From contig CM041465.1 of assembly GCA_023213395.1 (NCBI GenBank), forward strand, positions 163,253,741-163,317,740: DNA of 64,000 nucleotides, read 5' to 3'. Positions 40,137 through 50,812 of this stretch are shown in pieces; position 1 is the first letter of the stretch; every line of letters starts with the position of its first letter. Both the position numbers and the translations under genes were made by a program. Under the pieces are notes generated by a model. The model did no database searches. It was given only the letters and a program-made list of their open reading frames with translations, and was not told the origin of the DNA. The stretch comes from Cycas panzhihuaensis (Eukaryota > Cycadophyta).

Positions 40137-40145
40137 AAGGGGGCA
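40137..40145 (+). other. polypurine tract
   Basis: AAGGGGGCA directly before the 3' LTR start TGTTAGCG; the usual plus-strand DNA priming site. Confidence 0.8.
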
Positions 40146-40564
40146 TGTTAGCGATGGTTAACTTAGGTTAACTATACACTTAATGCTTCATTAAGGATAG
40201 TTATTGTGTGCAAGTATGATAGAGGGATATATCCTTATATGAATGATTATGATGAGGAGGCATGACCATATGAAAAATAATATAGTACCATTTTAGGACA
40301 TATTTATTTATACCTACTTAGTATTCTAACCATTAACTTGTATCGATGTGATCTCATCTATCTATTTATGCTCTATCTCACCTAAGAAATACTGCATATT
40401 GTTTTATATTTTAATATATTAAATATTATATTGGTGGATTTTATCTCTTGGGTGTGTTCCATGGTAGATCTATTATTAAAGCCCCCTTGTGTATGTTCCT
40501 AGCATATAGCAATCCCTACCTTTGGTTGGTTTAACACCCAACCTACAATCTACATAAGTAGTCC
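40146..40564 (+). repeat. 3' LTR of the 33-40 kb element
   Basis: Starts TGTTAGCGATGG and is collinear with the 5' LTR to the shared segment AATCTACATA. The last ~16 bases of the 5' LTR are missing here. Confidence 0.85.
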
Positions 40565-40896
40565 TACCTTAAACTTTGTCATACATCACAACCTCAATCA
40601 CTAACTTAGAATCTCCTAAAACTTTCTCACTTGATTTTGGCATTTGAAGACATCTTATTAGAGCTAGAAATTCTTATTCATTATTAGAGGTGATCCCTAA
40701 CCTCTTAACAAATTCAACGAGTACATTCCTATTAGGGTCTTTGATAATACCCCCAACTTTGGCTTGACCCTAATTGTATTTTGAGGCTCCATTGAAGAAA
40801 AGACCCTATAACCAGATTGCTTCTTTACAAGCATGTCTTTGATAATATATTCAAACACGTGGTTGATGATGTAATTGTGCTCTCCAATTTAGACAT
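40565..40896 (-). pseudogene. archaeal-type RNase H fragment
   Basis: Minus-strand translation gives LFFNGASKYN then GQAKVGGIIKDPNRNVLVEF (near 40,800-40,720), then GITSNNE, EFLALIRCLQMPKSSEKV and LGDSKLVIEVV (near 40,680-40,590). This is the aRNH/RVT_3 type of RNase H: catalytic D (as FNG here, D lost), E in the EFLAL helix, and D in GDSKLV. Plant L1 LINEs and Tat-type gypsy elements carry such domains. It is truncated on the left by the 3' LTR of the 33-40 kb element and on the right by copia RNase H, so its owner is unknown. Confidence 0.7.
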
Positions 40897-42106
40897 TTAA
40901 TTAACTGAACCATTTGTAAGAGTGAAAACATAACCTGAAGTAGACCTTATTTTGTCTAAATCTCCTACAAAGTCTAAATTGACATATCCATAAACCTGAT
41001 TACCTGTAGCTCTAAAGGTGATGCAGCAGTCACTTGTGTCTCTCAAATACTAAGCACCCATTTCACTGCAACCCAATGTTTCTTTCCTAGATTTTCCATA
41101 AACTTGCTAACTACATTAACTGTATGTGAAATATAAGGTCTTGTACATAACATGGTATATATTAAACTTCCTACTGCACTGGCATAAGGTACACGAGACA
41201 TATAAACCTTTTCTTCTTCACTACTAGGACTCATATTCGAAGAAAGCTTGAAGTGGGAAGCCAATGGGATATTCACTGGTTTCAGATTTGCCATACCAAA
41301 CTTGGTTAGAAACTTCTCCATATATTTCTGCTATGATAACCATAACTTACTATTTTTCGTGTCTCTGTGTATCTCCATGCCTAAGATTTATTTTGCAGAT
41401 CCTAGATCCTTCATATCAAAAGTCCTAACTAATTGAGCCTTTAGCTTATTGATTTCTTCCATGCTCTTGCTTGCAACCAACATGTCATCAACATATAATA
41501 CTAAGATAATGAATAAGCCATTGTCCATAAATTTAAAGTAAACACAATGATCATACTCACTTCTTTTGAAATTTTGGCTCTCCATGAAGGCATCAAACTT
41601 CTTGTACCATTGCTTGGGTGATTTTTAGGCCATACAATAATTTCCTGAGCCTACAAACAAGTCTTTTCCTTCCATCTTGTACAAACCCCTTCTGGTTGAT
41701 CCATATAGATCTCCTCATCTAAATCTCCATGTAGAAAAGCTATTTTTACATCTAACTGCTACAGCTCCAAATCAAGAGAAACTACTAATTCTAACAACAC
41801 TTGAATTAAAACAAGTTTGGCAACTAGTGAAAAGATCTCATGAAAGTCAATACTTGCTTTCTATACATATCCTTTAGCCACCAATCTTGCATTGTATTTG
41901 TCAACCTTTCCATCAACATATATTTTCATCTTAAAAACCCACCTGCAACCAACAATCTTCTTGCCATGTGGAAGTTTTACCAAGTCCCATGAATTAATTT
42001 TCCTTAATGCATCTATCTCTTCCTGTATAGCCCTCTTCCACTTCTTTCTATGGATATCATCTACTACTTCTTGATAATATGTAGGCTCACCATCATTAGG
42101 AACCAA
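40897..42106 (-). pseudogene. copia reverse transcriptase and partial RNase H
   Basis: RT begins WKRAIQEEIDALRKINSW and CRWVFKMKI (42,106-41,861). It continues through stops with QLDVKIAFLHGDLDEEIYM (near 41,740) to the catalytic YVDDMLVASKSMEEI (within 41,585-41,388) and the connection (41,321-41,043, with SRVPYASAVGSLIYTMLCTRP). RNase H is cut after RSTSGYVF. The YVDD box is intact. The truncated RNase H and the stops make it non-functional. Confidence 0.87.
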
Positions 42107-42301
42107 AGCAATAGAAGTAGATGGGCTATACCTGTCAGGTGGATGACTAACTTATGTAGATCTTCTAACTGTTGGCAGAGGAGTGTCCACATACTCCTAT
42201 AAATCTATTGCAGATTCATCTTCAGAAAGAACTTCTTGCTCTTCTGATTCCAAAGATGGTTGGGTTTCAAACTTGACCTGTTGATGTTCATCTTTTTGAT
42301 C

Positions 42302-43270
42302 CTATTTCACTTCAACTTCTACATTGTCTGATTTTAGAAAGGGAGATTCATCAAATACAACATCTCTGTTAATGGTGATTTTGTGGGAAGTAGGATCCCA
42401 CAACCTGTATCCCTTCACTCCATCTTTATCACCATAACCAACAAAGATACATTTCTTGGATTTTGGGTCTAACTTTGAACGTTTACTTTTATCAGTCCAT
42501 GTATAAGCATCACAACCAAAAACTCTCAAATTTGAATAGTTACATGGATGTCCAATCCATAGCTCTTTAGGAATCTTATAGTTTATTGTAAGTGATGGTG
42601 ACCGGTTTACCAGATAAAAAGCTGTTTGAATATCTTCTGCCCATAAGCCCTGTTCCACTCTAACATTACTTAGCATACTTCTTGCTCTTTCCAAGAGTAT
42701 CCTATTCATGCGCTTAGCAATGCCATTTTGCTATGGAGTATAGCTAGTGGTCTTGTGTCTTTTGATCCCAGTTTCTCTATAATAGTTCTCAAACTCCAAG
42801 GAGTTGAACTCACCTCTATTGTCAATTCTTAAACATTTGATTGTCTTACAAGTGTTGTTCTCAACTAGAGCCTTAAACTGCTTAAACACATTGAAAACTT
42901 CATATTTCCTTTTCGAAAGATAGGCCCATATCTTCTTGGAGTAATCATCTACAAATATAACAAAATACAATGATCCTCTATAAGATATTTTAGGGGCTGG
43001 TCCCCATACATCTGAATGTATGTAATCTAGAACGCCTTTACTAGTGTGACTCCCTACTTTAAACCTGAGTCTACAATGTTTTCTAAAAACACAATATTTA
43101 TAGAAAGCTAAATCTAAAACTATAAGTTAAGAAGTAACTTACAATTTATCAGCACCTTAAGTCCTTTCTCACTCATGTGCCCAAGTCTATGACGCCATAA
43201 TTGAGCTGGATCTTCTGTAGTCTTTAATGCTATAGCTGCTTGGCTGACATCTGTACTTCCCACTAAAATA
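42302..43270 (-). pseudogene. copia integrase
   Basis: The zinc-finger segment WRHRLGHMSEKG (near 43,195-43,160) is followed by the core: SDVWGPAP with the first Asp (near 43,010), FVDDYSKKIWAY, LRIDNRGEFNSLEF with the second Asp (near 42,830-42,790), and NGIAKRMNR (near 42,720; the catalytic Glu position reads as Ala-Lys here, so it may be changed). The C-terminal part has LRVFGCDAY, KSKKCIFVGYG and KITINRDVVFDE. Two long open pieces (42,970-42,731 and 42,709-42,302) are split by one stop at TP*QNG, a probable CAG or CAA to TAG/TAA change. Confidence 0.85.
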
Positions 43271-43278
43271 TAAAGATT

Positions 43279-43600
43279 TCATTTCTTTAAGGCTTTCATA
43301 ACAACCAAGATGCCCTTTGACACCTTTAGGACTCCTTCATGACCTGCATAATTAAAACCACCTGAATCTAGTTCACCCAAGGAAATCATATTCTTTTTCA
43401 GATCAGTTACATGTCTAACCTCAGTTAATGTTCTGACTGCACCATCGAACATCTTAATTCTGATGCTACCAATGCCCACTATCTTACAAGAAACTTCATT
43501 TCCCATAAGCACATCACCACCATCAAGAGGTTGGTATGATGAGAACAAACTCTTCTGTGGACACGTGGTGTGAAGCACCTGAATCTAATAACCAGTCATG
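43279..43600 (-). pseudogene. copia protease
   Basis: Active-site motif HDWLLDSGASHH is intact near 43,600-43,566, but the frame shifts by one base immediately after it. The downstream frame (43,578-43,279) continues with CPQKSLFSSYQPL, GSIRIKMFDGAVRTLTEVRHV and LKKNMISLGELDS, normal copia protease-to-integrase linker sequence. The catalytic Asp is kept; the frameshift breaks the polyprotein. Confidence 0.8.
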
Positions 43601-44500
43601 GTGATAATGACAAACATTATAAGTGAACAAGACATCATCATCCATACCTTAATTTGACTCCACCTGATTCACCTCCTTGGCAAGATCTTCCTTTTTCTAG
43701 AACTCCTTCCTTTTGTAGAAATCCTTTTTGAGGTGACTGGTCTTATTATAATGCCAACACCTGAGCTTACTCTTTTTGCTCTTTGACTTGGACATCGATG
43801 TATCCCTAGAGTTTTGTCCTCTCTCAAACATTCTACCCCTTAATGTCATAGCTTCTGGTGTGGAGGTTTCAAGACTAGATTTCCTCTACACTTCTTCCAT
43901 TAGTAAAGCACTCATAATAGAATCATAATCTAATACATCTGTAGTGCTAAAATTAATTGAGGTGATAATATTATCCCAGGATTTAGGTAATGAACATAAT
44001 AAGGTAACAACCTTGTCTTCATCCTCAATTTTAACATTGACACTAGTCAATTGATAAATAAGAGTATTGAAAACATTTTAATGGTCAGTAAATTTTGTAC
44101 CTTCCTTCATTCGTAATTAGTACAGTTGCCTCTTTAGATAAATTTGATTCGTTACTGATTTAGTCATATACAAGTCTTCTAATCAGGTCCATAATCTTGC
44201 TGCTGTCTCCTCCCTTCTAATATTAAATAAGACTTCATTTGCTAAGCACAATCATATTGTGCTAAGTGCCCTTTTATCTAAGTCATCCAATTCATCATCA
44301 TCCATCCCTGCAGGTTTCTTCAATTTACTTGTAAGGGCTTTGTACAAACCCTACTGTACAAGAATATCATGCACTTTTAGCTTCCACAACTCGAAGTTAT
44401 TCTTGCCATTGAATTTCTCCACCTCGAACTTTGCACTTGCTAGTTTCACAATTTGGTGTAGAAAAGATGACACTAAAATCTTCACAAGCTCACTGTAAAA
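43600..44500 (-). pseudogene. copia gag
   Basis: The start region reads FEVEKFNGKNNFELWKLKVHDILVQ-type sequence near 44,430-44,350, the typical copia gag opening. The zinc knuckle near 43,765-43,720 reads CWHYNKTSHLKKDF, in which the second and fourth Cys of CX2CX4HX4C are Tyr and Phe. Stops break the middle. Gag would form the particle and bind RNA through the knuckle. Confidence 0.75.
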
Positions 44501-44508
44501 AAAAAGTA

Positions 44509-44520
44509 GCTCTGATACCA
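44509..44520 (-). other. primer-binding site, initiator tRNA-Met type
   Basis: The plus strand reads GCTCTGATACCA, so the minus strand is TGGTATCAGAGC, an exact match. It lies two bases inside the LTR edge. Confidence 0.93.
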
Positions 44521-44522
44521 CT

Positions 44523-44950
44523 TGTTGAGAATACAAGGTCCCAAACCTTAAACTGCCACAAGATCTGAACTATTTTGCAACTAGTTATAGGAATCAAAAC
44601 TAGAATTTAACATGTAAGTTCTAAACTTAGAGATAATATAGTAACATGAATATGAAAGCCAAACATCACATATGCACTCGATATAATGTGGTAAAACCCC
44701 AGCGGTGTGCTAGAGAAACATCCACACAGGAAAGGTATCAATCTTTATTAGTGTAAAATAGAGAAAAAGTACATCTCAGTAGCAGAGTGCTCTCAAGAAC
44801 AATAACCAGCCACTGCCCTCATCACAGTACATTACATTACATACAACATAATAAGAAAAATCCCTAAATTGGGCTACATGAGAGGGACATCCAAGGCATA
44901 AATCTTAACTATAGAATCTAGGGTATTTGTATCAAACGATCCTGATTCTC
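44523..44950 (-). repeat. 5' LTR of the copia element (outer end unresolved)
   Basis: The inner edge reads TGTTGAGAAT on the plus strand, i.e. the common copia LTR ending TCTCAACA. The outer end could not be fixed, as no matching second LTR is in the window and no clear TGTTGAGA start was seen on the far side. 44,950 is a guess. Confidence 0.6.
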
Positions 44951-44989
44951 TTTACATTTTAATATGGTTTATAGGGCTAATTTTTCGGG

Positions 44990-45009
44990 TCAGGGGCTAT
45001 CACCCCTGA
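44990..45009. repeat. short GC-rich hairpin
   Basis: TCAGGGG and CCCCTGA flank a six-base loop in a GC-rich patch (44,985-45,070) that stands out from its AT-rich surroundings. Function unknown; it could be structure within an old LTR. Confidence 0.5.
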
Positions 45010-45070
45010 ACCCCCTCATAGCGGGGGGCATTCCATGTCCCCCACCCCTCTTGGAACCCCTTGAGAAAGA

Positions 45071-45940
45071 TTAGGGGAGGAAACTACGCCACTAACATGC
45101 CAAAATTTTAGCTTAAAACTATTGTTGTCACAATATCCAATAATTTCCCTTAAAAAATAGCTTTATTTTATGATAGCCAAATACACCAATAAACCAATCC
45201 ATTAACTTAAAATAGGTAGTTACATACACACATTATATCAAGGAATACCATTGTTTGATTGTCATCAATATGAGGGGTAAATAATTTAGAAATCTCTATA
45301 ATTGTCCCCACACTTCAAGAATAAAGGTGTAATTCAAGAATAAATGCTTTATACTCTTTACATAACATACATATAGACATACAAACATCCCTCTTTTATA
45401 TAAATTTTTTGAGTTTCAAATAGCTTTATGCATCACAAGCCAAATAAAATGATTTATTTTAGGGATTGACGAGTTACCCCATAACTATCTATAACACATA
45501 TCTCTTATTCAAAAGAACCTTCTCTTCTTGCATCAATCTATATGTATCTTTAATGGTGTATGTTCCTAGATTTAAGTAGGAGCCTCATATAAACTCATAA
45601 TTTCCTTCTTAGATTCTAATCCTTTGTTATGTAATTATTAACTTGAGATGTTCATATTTTAGATGGAGGAAGTGAGGAATTATTGGTCAATTTTCTACCC
45701 CTTTTATGGTCCATGGTGATTACTTATCTCATCCTTTTTTAAAGAATTTGTTGGCCACATGTATCCCTTTCATTATGAAGCATGCCTAAAGGCCTACAAT
45801 TGAAGTGTTATAGGAGATCAATGGCATCTCCATGAATTAGGTCCAACCACATACCAACCTTATTATCATTATTAATTTTTTACAATATTCTTATATTGAA
45901 GAAATCTATATTATTACAGATCTTTCTCCATATTAGAGAT
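45071..45940. other. AT-rich region between copia LTR and LINE
   Basis: No gene was recognised. The minus strand here could hold the decayed C-terminal part and 3' end of the LINE at 45.9-47.3 kb. No poly(A) tail was identified. Confidence 0.35.
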
Positions 45941-47340
45941 CTTGCCTTACACAACTTTGTGTTTAAGTTTGTGATAGTCTATTACATTCCATCCAAATGC
46001 TTATTTATTAGGATTCTTGTAAATAAGGAATATGGATTTGTTAACATTCTCCAAGTAATCTTGGCTCAACACGAAAGAGTAGTCCATGTAATAGGCCTAA
46101 TGCAAGCCTTCCATAATCCTTTGGCATACAAATTGTATTCCATTTAATAGGATGGAACTTCCTTTGCATAGAATCATGGGTATCTTTCTACAAAAAGGCT
46201 CTTACTTTTTTTTTCAAACATATCCATCACCCTAATTGGGATTTGACTTACAAACAATAAATAGATTAGAATATACCCCAATATTATTTTTGCTAAAATA
46301 ACTCTACTAGTAAGGGAAAGCCATTTGGAAGTCCAAGACTTAATTCTAAGGTCAATGCAGTTTATAACATCTTCCCGCTAATCTACTCATTTTTTATATC
46401 CAATAAGGATATCAGGATAAGTAAAGAATTATCCACCTTAATATAATTAGAACCCCAAAATTAGGTTCAACTTTTGAGATGGGGGGCTAGAGCAACTAAC
46501 AATCATGACTTTGGACTTTATAGAATTGATCTTAGCTTCATACACTAGGCAAAAACAATTAAGAATATTTTTCAGTTTCCTTGTCTCACCCATTGATGCA
46601 TATAAAAATAGTAATATATCATTAATGAATTGAGTGTCGGTGATATGTTCTAGACCTGATACCATAATAATACTATACAATTATCTATTTCTTTACTCTT
46701 AAGATAATATTTTACTAAGGGCCTCTGCCATAGTCACAAATACTATAAGTGACAAGGGGCATCCCTATTTAATATCACTTAATGCACTAAATAAGTCTAT
46801 AGGACAACTATTAATAAGAATTGAGAATTAAGTAATACCAATACAAGCCCTAATCTAACCCATTCATAACTCATCAAATCCTATTTTAGCTAGGATCTTC
46901 AGTAAGAATCCCTAGTGAAATCATTCATAAGAATTCACAAAATCAAGCTTGACCAACATCATATTTCTCTTAGAAATGTAAGTTGAGTGTATAATCTCTT
47001 GGGTAATAATCACTTAGTAAGTGGTTTGGTTACCTTTCATTACTTCACCCTACTTTATTTAAATCAAAGCTAGTGGAATTTCTTATAGCTTATTATATAT
47101 AACTTTAGCAATAATTTTATATGGAAAGTTGTACAAAGAGATGGGTTTGAATCTATCCATATTAGATGCACACATATCCTTTAGAACTAGGGATAAAAAG
47201 GCTAATGTCTTCAGCATCCACCCTTATCATTTTGATTTCTATATCATCTAGAGTAGGTCAAATTCAATGATCTTAAATGTTTTTTGAAAGAATTAGCATG
47301 AAGGCCATCTAACCTTGGAGATTTGTTAGGTTGTATTATA
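45940..47340 (-). pseudogene. L1-type LINE reverse transcriptase remnant
   Basis: Minus-strand pieces follow the non-LTR RT order: FKPISLYNFPYKIIAKVIYNK (near 47,150-47,090), RNMMLVKLDFVNSYE (near 46,970), a SDIK-GCPLSLIVF segment (near 46,770), the catalytic block FINDILLFLYAS (in the open stretch 46,680-46,447; normally FADD, here partly decayed) and KINSIKSKVMI. The DIK-stop-GCP position is a TAG where this family has CAG (Gln). LINE RT primes on nicked target DNA. No endonuclease part was seen upstream of 47,340. Confidence 0.8.
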
Positions 47341-47638
47341 AAAAATGTTTAGCATAATTCATCAATGGTAACTACTTTTGTTAAATTAGAGTTTATCTCT
47401 AGAGAAACCATCCTAGGGATGGCATTTAACATCTTGAGTTGTGTAAGATCTCTATCTATTTGGTATTCTATGAATAATATCGCAAAATGATCTATAATCA
47501 TTAATTGTATATTGATCCATTTTTAGATCTTTAATTTCATAATGCTTTTTAAAATGCCTTGTTATATTTATTTTTTATGTATGTAACCTTCATTTAGTAG
47601 AAAAATACCATTGGGATACTTGAAAAATACAAAACAAG

Positions 47639-47772
47639 TGTAACCAAGTAGACTACAAGTACAACCAAGTGGACTACAAGTGCAACCAAGTGAACTACAA
47701 CTGCAACCAAGTGGTCTATAAGTGTAACCAAGTAGACTACAAGTACAACTAAGAGGACTGCAAGTATAACTA
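47639..47772. repeat. 21-bp minisatellite, six and a half units
   Basis: Units such as TGTAACCAAGTAGACTACAA follow each other at 21-bp steps (47,639, 47,660, 47,681, 47,702, 47,723, 47,744), then a partial unit. Because 21 is a multiple of three, the minus strand stays open (47,873-47,568) and gives a repeated Ser-Leu-Leu-Gly-Cys-Thr-Cys pattern. Degenerate related units continue to about 47,880. The open frame is most likely a by-product of the repeat. Confidence 0.9.
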
Positions 47773-47878
47773 GTGCAACCAGTGCATCCTAGAGTGCAAT
47801 TGGTGCAATTTGAAATACAACCAATACAACCTGTAGTACAACTAGTATGCAACCAGTGCATCCAGAAGTGCAATCAGT

Positions 47879-48708
47879 GTTGAAAACAAAAAAATAGAAA
47901 ACAGAAAAATAGAATAACAGTCATAAATTTAACGAAGAAAAAGGAGTCTGTTTCACACAAAATTTTAGGAGGACATTTTTATACATGTCCTCTATGCAAT
48001 AGAAGAAAGAAAACCCTTGAATAAATGGACTTAAGTTAGTTTTTCAACCATTCAAGAGTTTGTTGAAAAACTAAAACGAGAAAACTATTTAGAAAGAAAA
48101 TATGCATAACAAGGTTTTAAAACGATAGAATTTTTTCAAGGAAGAGGAAGACAAATGCCTAGTAATGGAAAATACAGCAAGAGGAGTGAAACTCATGAGA
48201 AGATATTGCCAAAAAGCTTTCCAAAAAAGAAGAATGACTCCATGATTAAAGTCTACATAGGAGAAAAAGAAGTGCAAGAAGAAATAGATGGAAGGAGCAA
48301 GAGAAAAATGCCCAGACCTATTTGTGGGGACATTGAAGAATCCCAAGAAGGCTTAGTTGCAGCCAAAGGAAGAAGAAAAACTAATCGTACAAGTCCAAGA
48401 GAGATGTAGAAGAAAATCTTCTCCAAGAAAAGGGTTTTTGGTTGAATGGCAACCAAAACTTCTTACACTGTTCATTGATAATGATTCCAAAGATCATGTA
48501 GCAGTTCAAAATGCGCTAATCACTTATTTCTTCTCTCTCAACTTGTTGTAGCAGTTCTATGCATGCTCAATACAGCATAAACATAAGGAATTTTGTAAGA
48601 AAATTTTTAAATAATTTCAAATTAATGTAACATTATTGTAAATTTATTCTGAATTTATTTCGATTAAACTAAATATTTACTTTTCCATTCAAATTCAGAT
48701 CAAATATT
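47879..48708 (+). repeat. probable 5' LTR of a plus-strand gypsy element
   Basis: The segment ends next to a near-perfect primer site at 48,709 and precedes gag. A TGTTGAAAAC at 47,879 is a possible start, but no second LTR is in view to confirm it. Open stretches inside (for example 48,155-48,409) are not recognised. Confidence 0.4.
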
Positions 48709-48720
48709 TAGTATCAGAGC
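48709..48720 (+). other. primer-binding site, initiator tRNA-Met type
   Basis: TAGTATCAGAGC, eleven of twelve matches to TGGTATCAGAGC; the single change is G to A. Confidence 0.8.
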
Positions 48721-48799
48721 TAGTGTTTTTGAAACCCTTGGGAATTTAGGGATTTTTAAAGAGAAAAAAAGAGAAAACCATCTTTGTTTTAGCTATGAA

Positions 48800-49686
48800 A
48801 ATGTTTTTATGAAAACTAGGTTCCAATATTTGTTGACTGGTGAGCCTTTAACTGAATCACTTGAAAGAGAGCGTAGATAGAAAAAGAAGATGGATGAGCT
48901 AGAGCAAAAGATGGAGGAAAGGTACGTGAAGATGGAGCAAAACCTCCAAAGACTAACCCAACTTGTGGCATAACTAGTCTCTCAATAAGTAGCAACTTCT
49001 TAAATAACCAAAGGTATAAAGAAGGAAGGAAATGAACCAATGAAAGAGGAAACAACTAAAGAGTTGGTAGAAGACTAATAAGAAGAGGAAGAAGATGAGA
49101 ATCCATCGGTAATAACACATCTATTTAAGGTAGAGGTAAAAGTTAAATTGCCCATCTATGATGGAACCTTAGATGTCAAAAAGTTAGATGGTTGGTTGGA
49201 CCAACTTGAAATATATTTTTCCATTTATGGGTATAAAAACCAGTAGAAAATTACTTTTTCTAAGTTAAAATTATCTAAGCATGCATTAGTTTAGTGGAAT
49301 ATATATCTTAAATCCCATAGTGTAAATGAAATTACTTTGCAGTAATTTAAAATCCTCATAAAGAAGCAATTCTATCCTGTTAGGTATGAAGAGCAGCAGA
49401 GGATTAAATGGTAATATTACCGACAAGAAAAAGGTCAAAATATCGAAGACTATACAACATAATTTCAAAAGTAAGTTGTTGTGTTGGGCATCTCTTTATT
49501 GGGGAAAGACATCATGCTAAAGTATATTGGAAGGCTGCACCAACATCTTTATCAAGAACTTCAATTATTTGAAGTTAAAATGCTCGATGAGGCTATCAAG
49601 AAGGCAATTACTATAGAAAAGAGGAACAAAAAGGTTTTTGCTGAGATGAAAAGGTTTTCACCTCAAGAAGGTAGTAACAAACTAGA
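48800..49686 (+). pseudogene. Ty3/gypsy gag, interrupted at 49,686
   Basis: Plus-strand translation gives an acidic Lys/Glu-rich, probably coiled-coil N-terminal part, then the gag domain: KLPIYDGTLDVKKLDGWLDQ and LEIYFSIYGY (about 49,150-49,240), then after stops FYPVRYEEQQRIKW and the open stretch from 49,481 (LLGKDIMLKYIGRLHQHLYQ, DEAIKKAITIEKRNKK). The frame runs straight into the LTR of the Tat-type element at 49,687. The rest of this gypsy element should resume to the right of the window. Confidence 0.8.
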
Positions 49687-50812
49687 TGCGCGTCTACGGG
49701 ATAACTACTTGATAGAATAGGTATGGTAAGAGCGGGTGATAACATGATCAAGGAAGAGACCTATAAGTAAGACAATTACCACACAGGGTGCCCCATGTGC
49801 CGGAGCACGAGTTTGGGACCTGCAATGGAATGTGGCTACTAAAGGGTGATCCCCCACCACTTCGAACAAGAGGCGAGGAGGTGTAGGGTTAGCCTAGGTT
49901 GACCTAAGGGAAGGATCTTCCCACCCTTGGATGGCCGGAAGGGGAAGGAGAGGAACCTTCAAGAGTTTCCCTAAAGTGACAGGAAACGAAGGAGGATAGG
50001 CAAGCGGCTGGCCTATAGGCGGGGTTACTTTGGTTATCCGGCAAGGCGGGGAACCAAATGAAAGCGAGAGGGATGACCCAAAAAGATGGATCAAGGTATG
50101 CCTAAGCAGACTAACTAGGCATACAAGTAATACAGAGGGTAAGAAGCTTCCACGGCTAAGAAAAGGAGGAAAGGTAAAAAAGAGCGGTTCCTATGACCTT
50201 TCCCTATGAATAGCAGAGGTGCATGCAATAAAACAAATAAAGCGTGAATGGAAAGCAAAGTTAAGTTTCCCTTTTGATCTTCAATGAGTTAATTACTAGA
50301 AAGGAATTCAAAAGGAAAGAGTAGTAGGGTGGAATAAGGCGTGCACCTGGACCGGAGGCGTGCGTGACGAGGGCCCTCCTGAGGGACGCCAAACTACTCC
50401 ATGGGATGTGTCGGATGCGAAGCGTCGCGATGGATTGGAAGAGGGGCTCCCTTACCTTCCCCGGAAGAATACTAAATACAATGCCAAGGAAAGAAAGGAA
50501 CTAAATACTAGTGACTAAAGAAGTATGAAAGTACAACATGCGTAAGAGCACTTACTGGCAATGGAACGAGCGGAAAATACCTTTTGCGCTCTCCAAGCAC
50601 CTGCAAGCAACGACGACCTCCCTCTTTCTGGAGAAAGGGTACTAACATGCAACGACGAGATCCTAACAATACATATCTATATAATACAAATATGAATTCA
50701 AACATATATATGTTAGCACTAACACAATAATGATAATATATGAAAGAGGGCAACCACAGTGAAAGGAAGGTAACCGGTAAGCCTCGGAGTGGCCCACCTC
50801 TCGTAAAGAACA
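49687..50812 (-). repeat. left (3') LTR of the Tat-type element, inner end tentative
   Basis: The outer end is fixed by alignment with the right LTR (63,820 onwards); both begin TG and share ATAGAATAGG/ACAGAATAGG and about 145 following bases. The inner end at 50,812 is a candidate: the minus strand there starts TGTTCTTTACGAGAGG right after the purine-rich GGGGGGAGGTTAGGG. An alternative end near 50,609 is less convincing. The LTR must end before the aRNH domain at about 52,840. Confidence 0.65.

Larger units (their letters stand above)
40897..44520 (-). mobile_element. Ty1/copia element, gag-PR-INT-RT, truncated in RNase H
   Basis: A well-preserved copia pol in minus orientation with primer site at its right end and LTR beyond. 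Order: gag (44,5xx-43,6xx), protease, integrase, RT, and the first part of RNase H (YVNLDFVGDLDKIRSTSGYVF, near 41,000-40,920), where it stops abruptly at about 40,897. The 3' LTR is absent. Frames are broken by a few stops and at least one frameshift, far fewer than in the other copia remnants, so this is a younger copy. Confidence 0.88.

Noticed and set aside
47568-47873. Cys-rich secreted-peptide gene on the minus strand
   Set aside because: The reading is entirely a 21-bp minisatellite, with no signal peptide; the repeat explains it.
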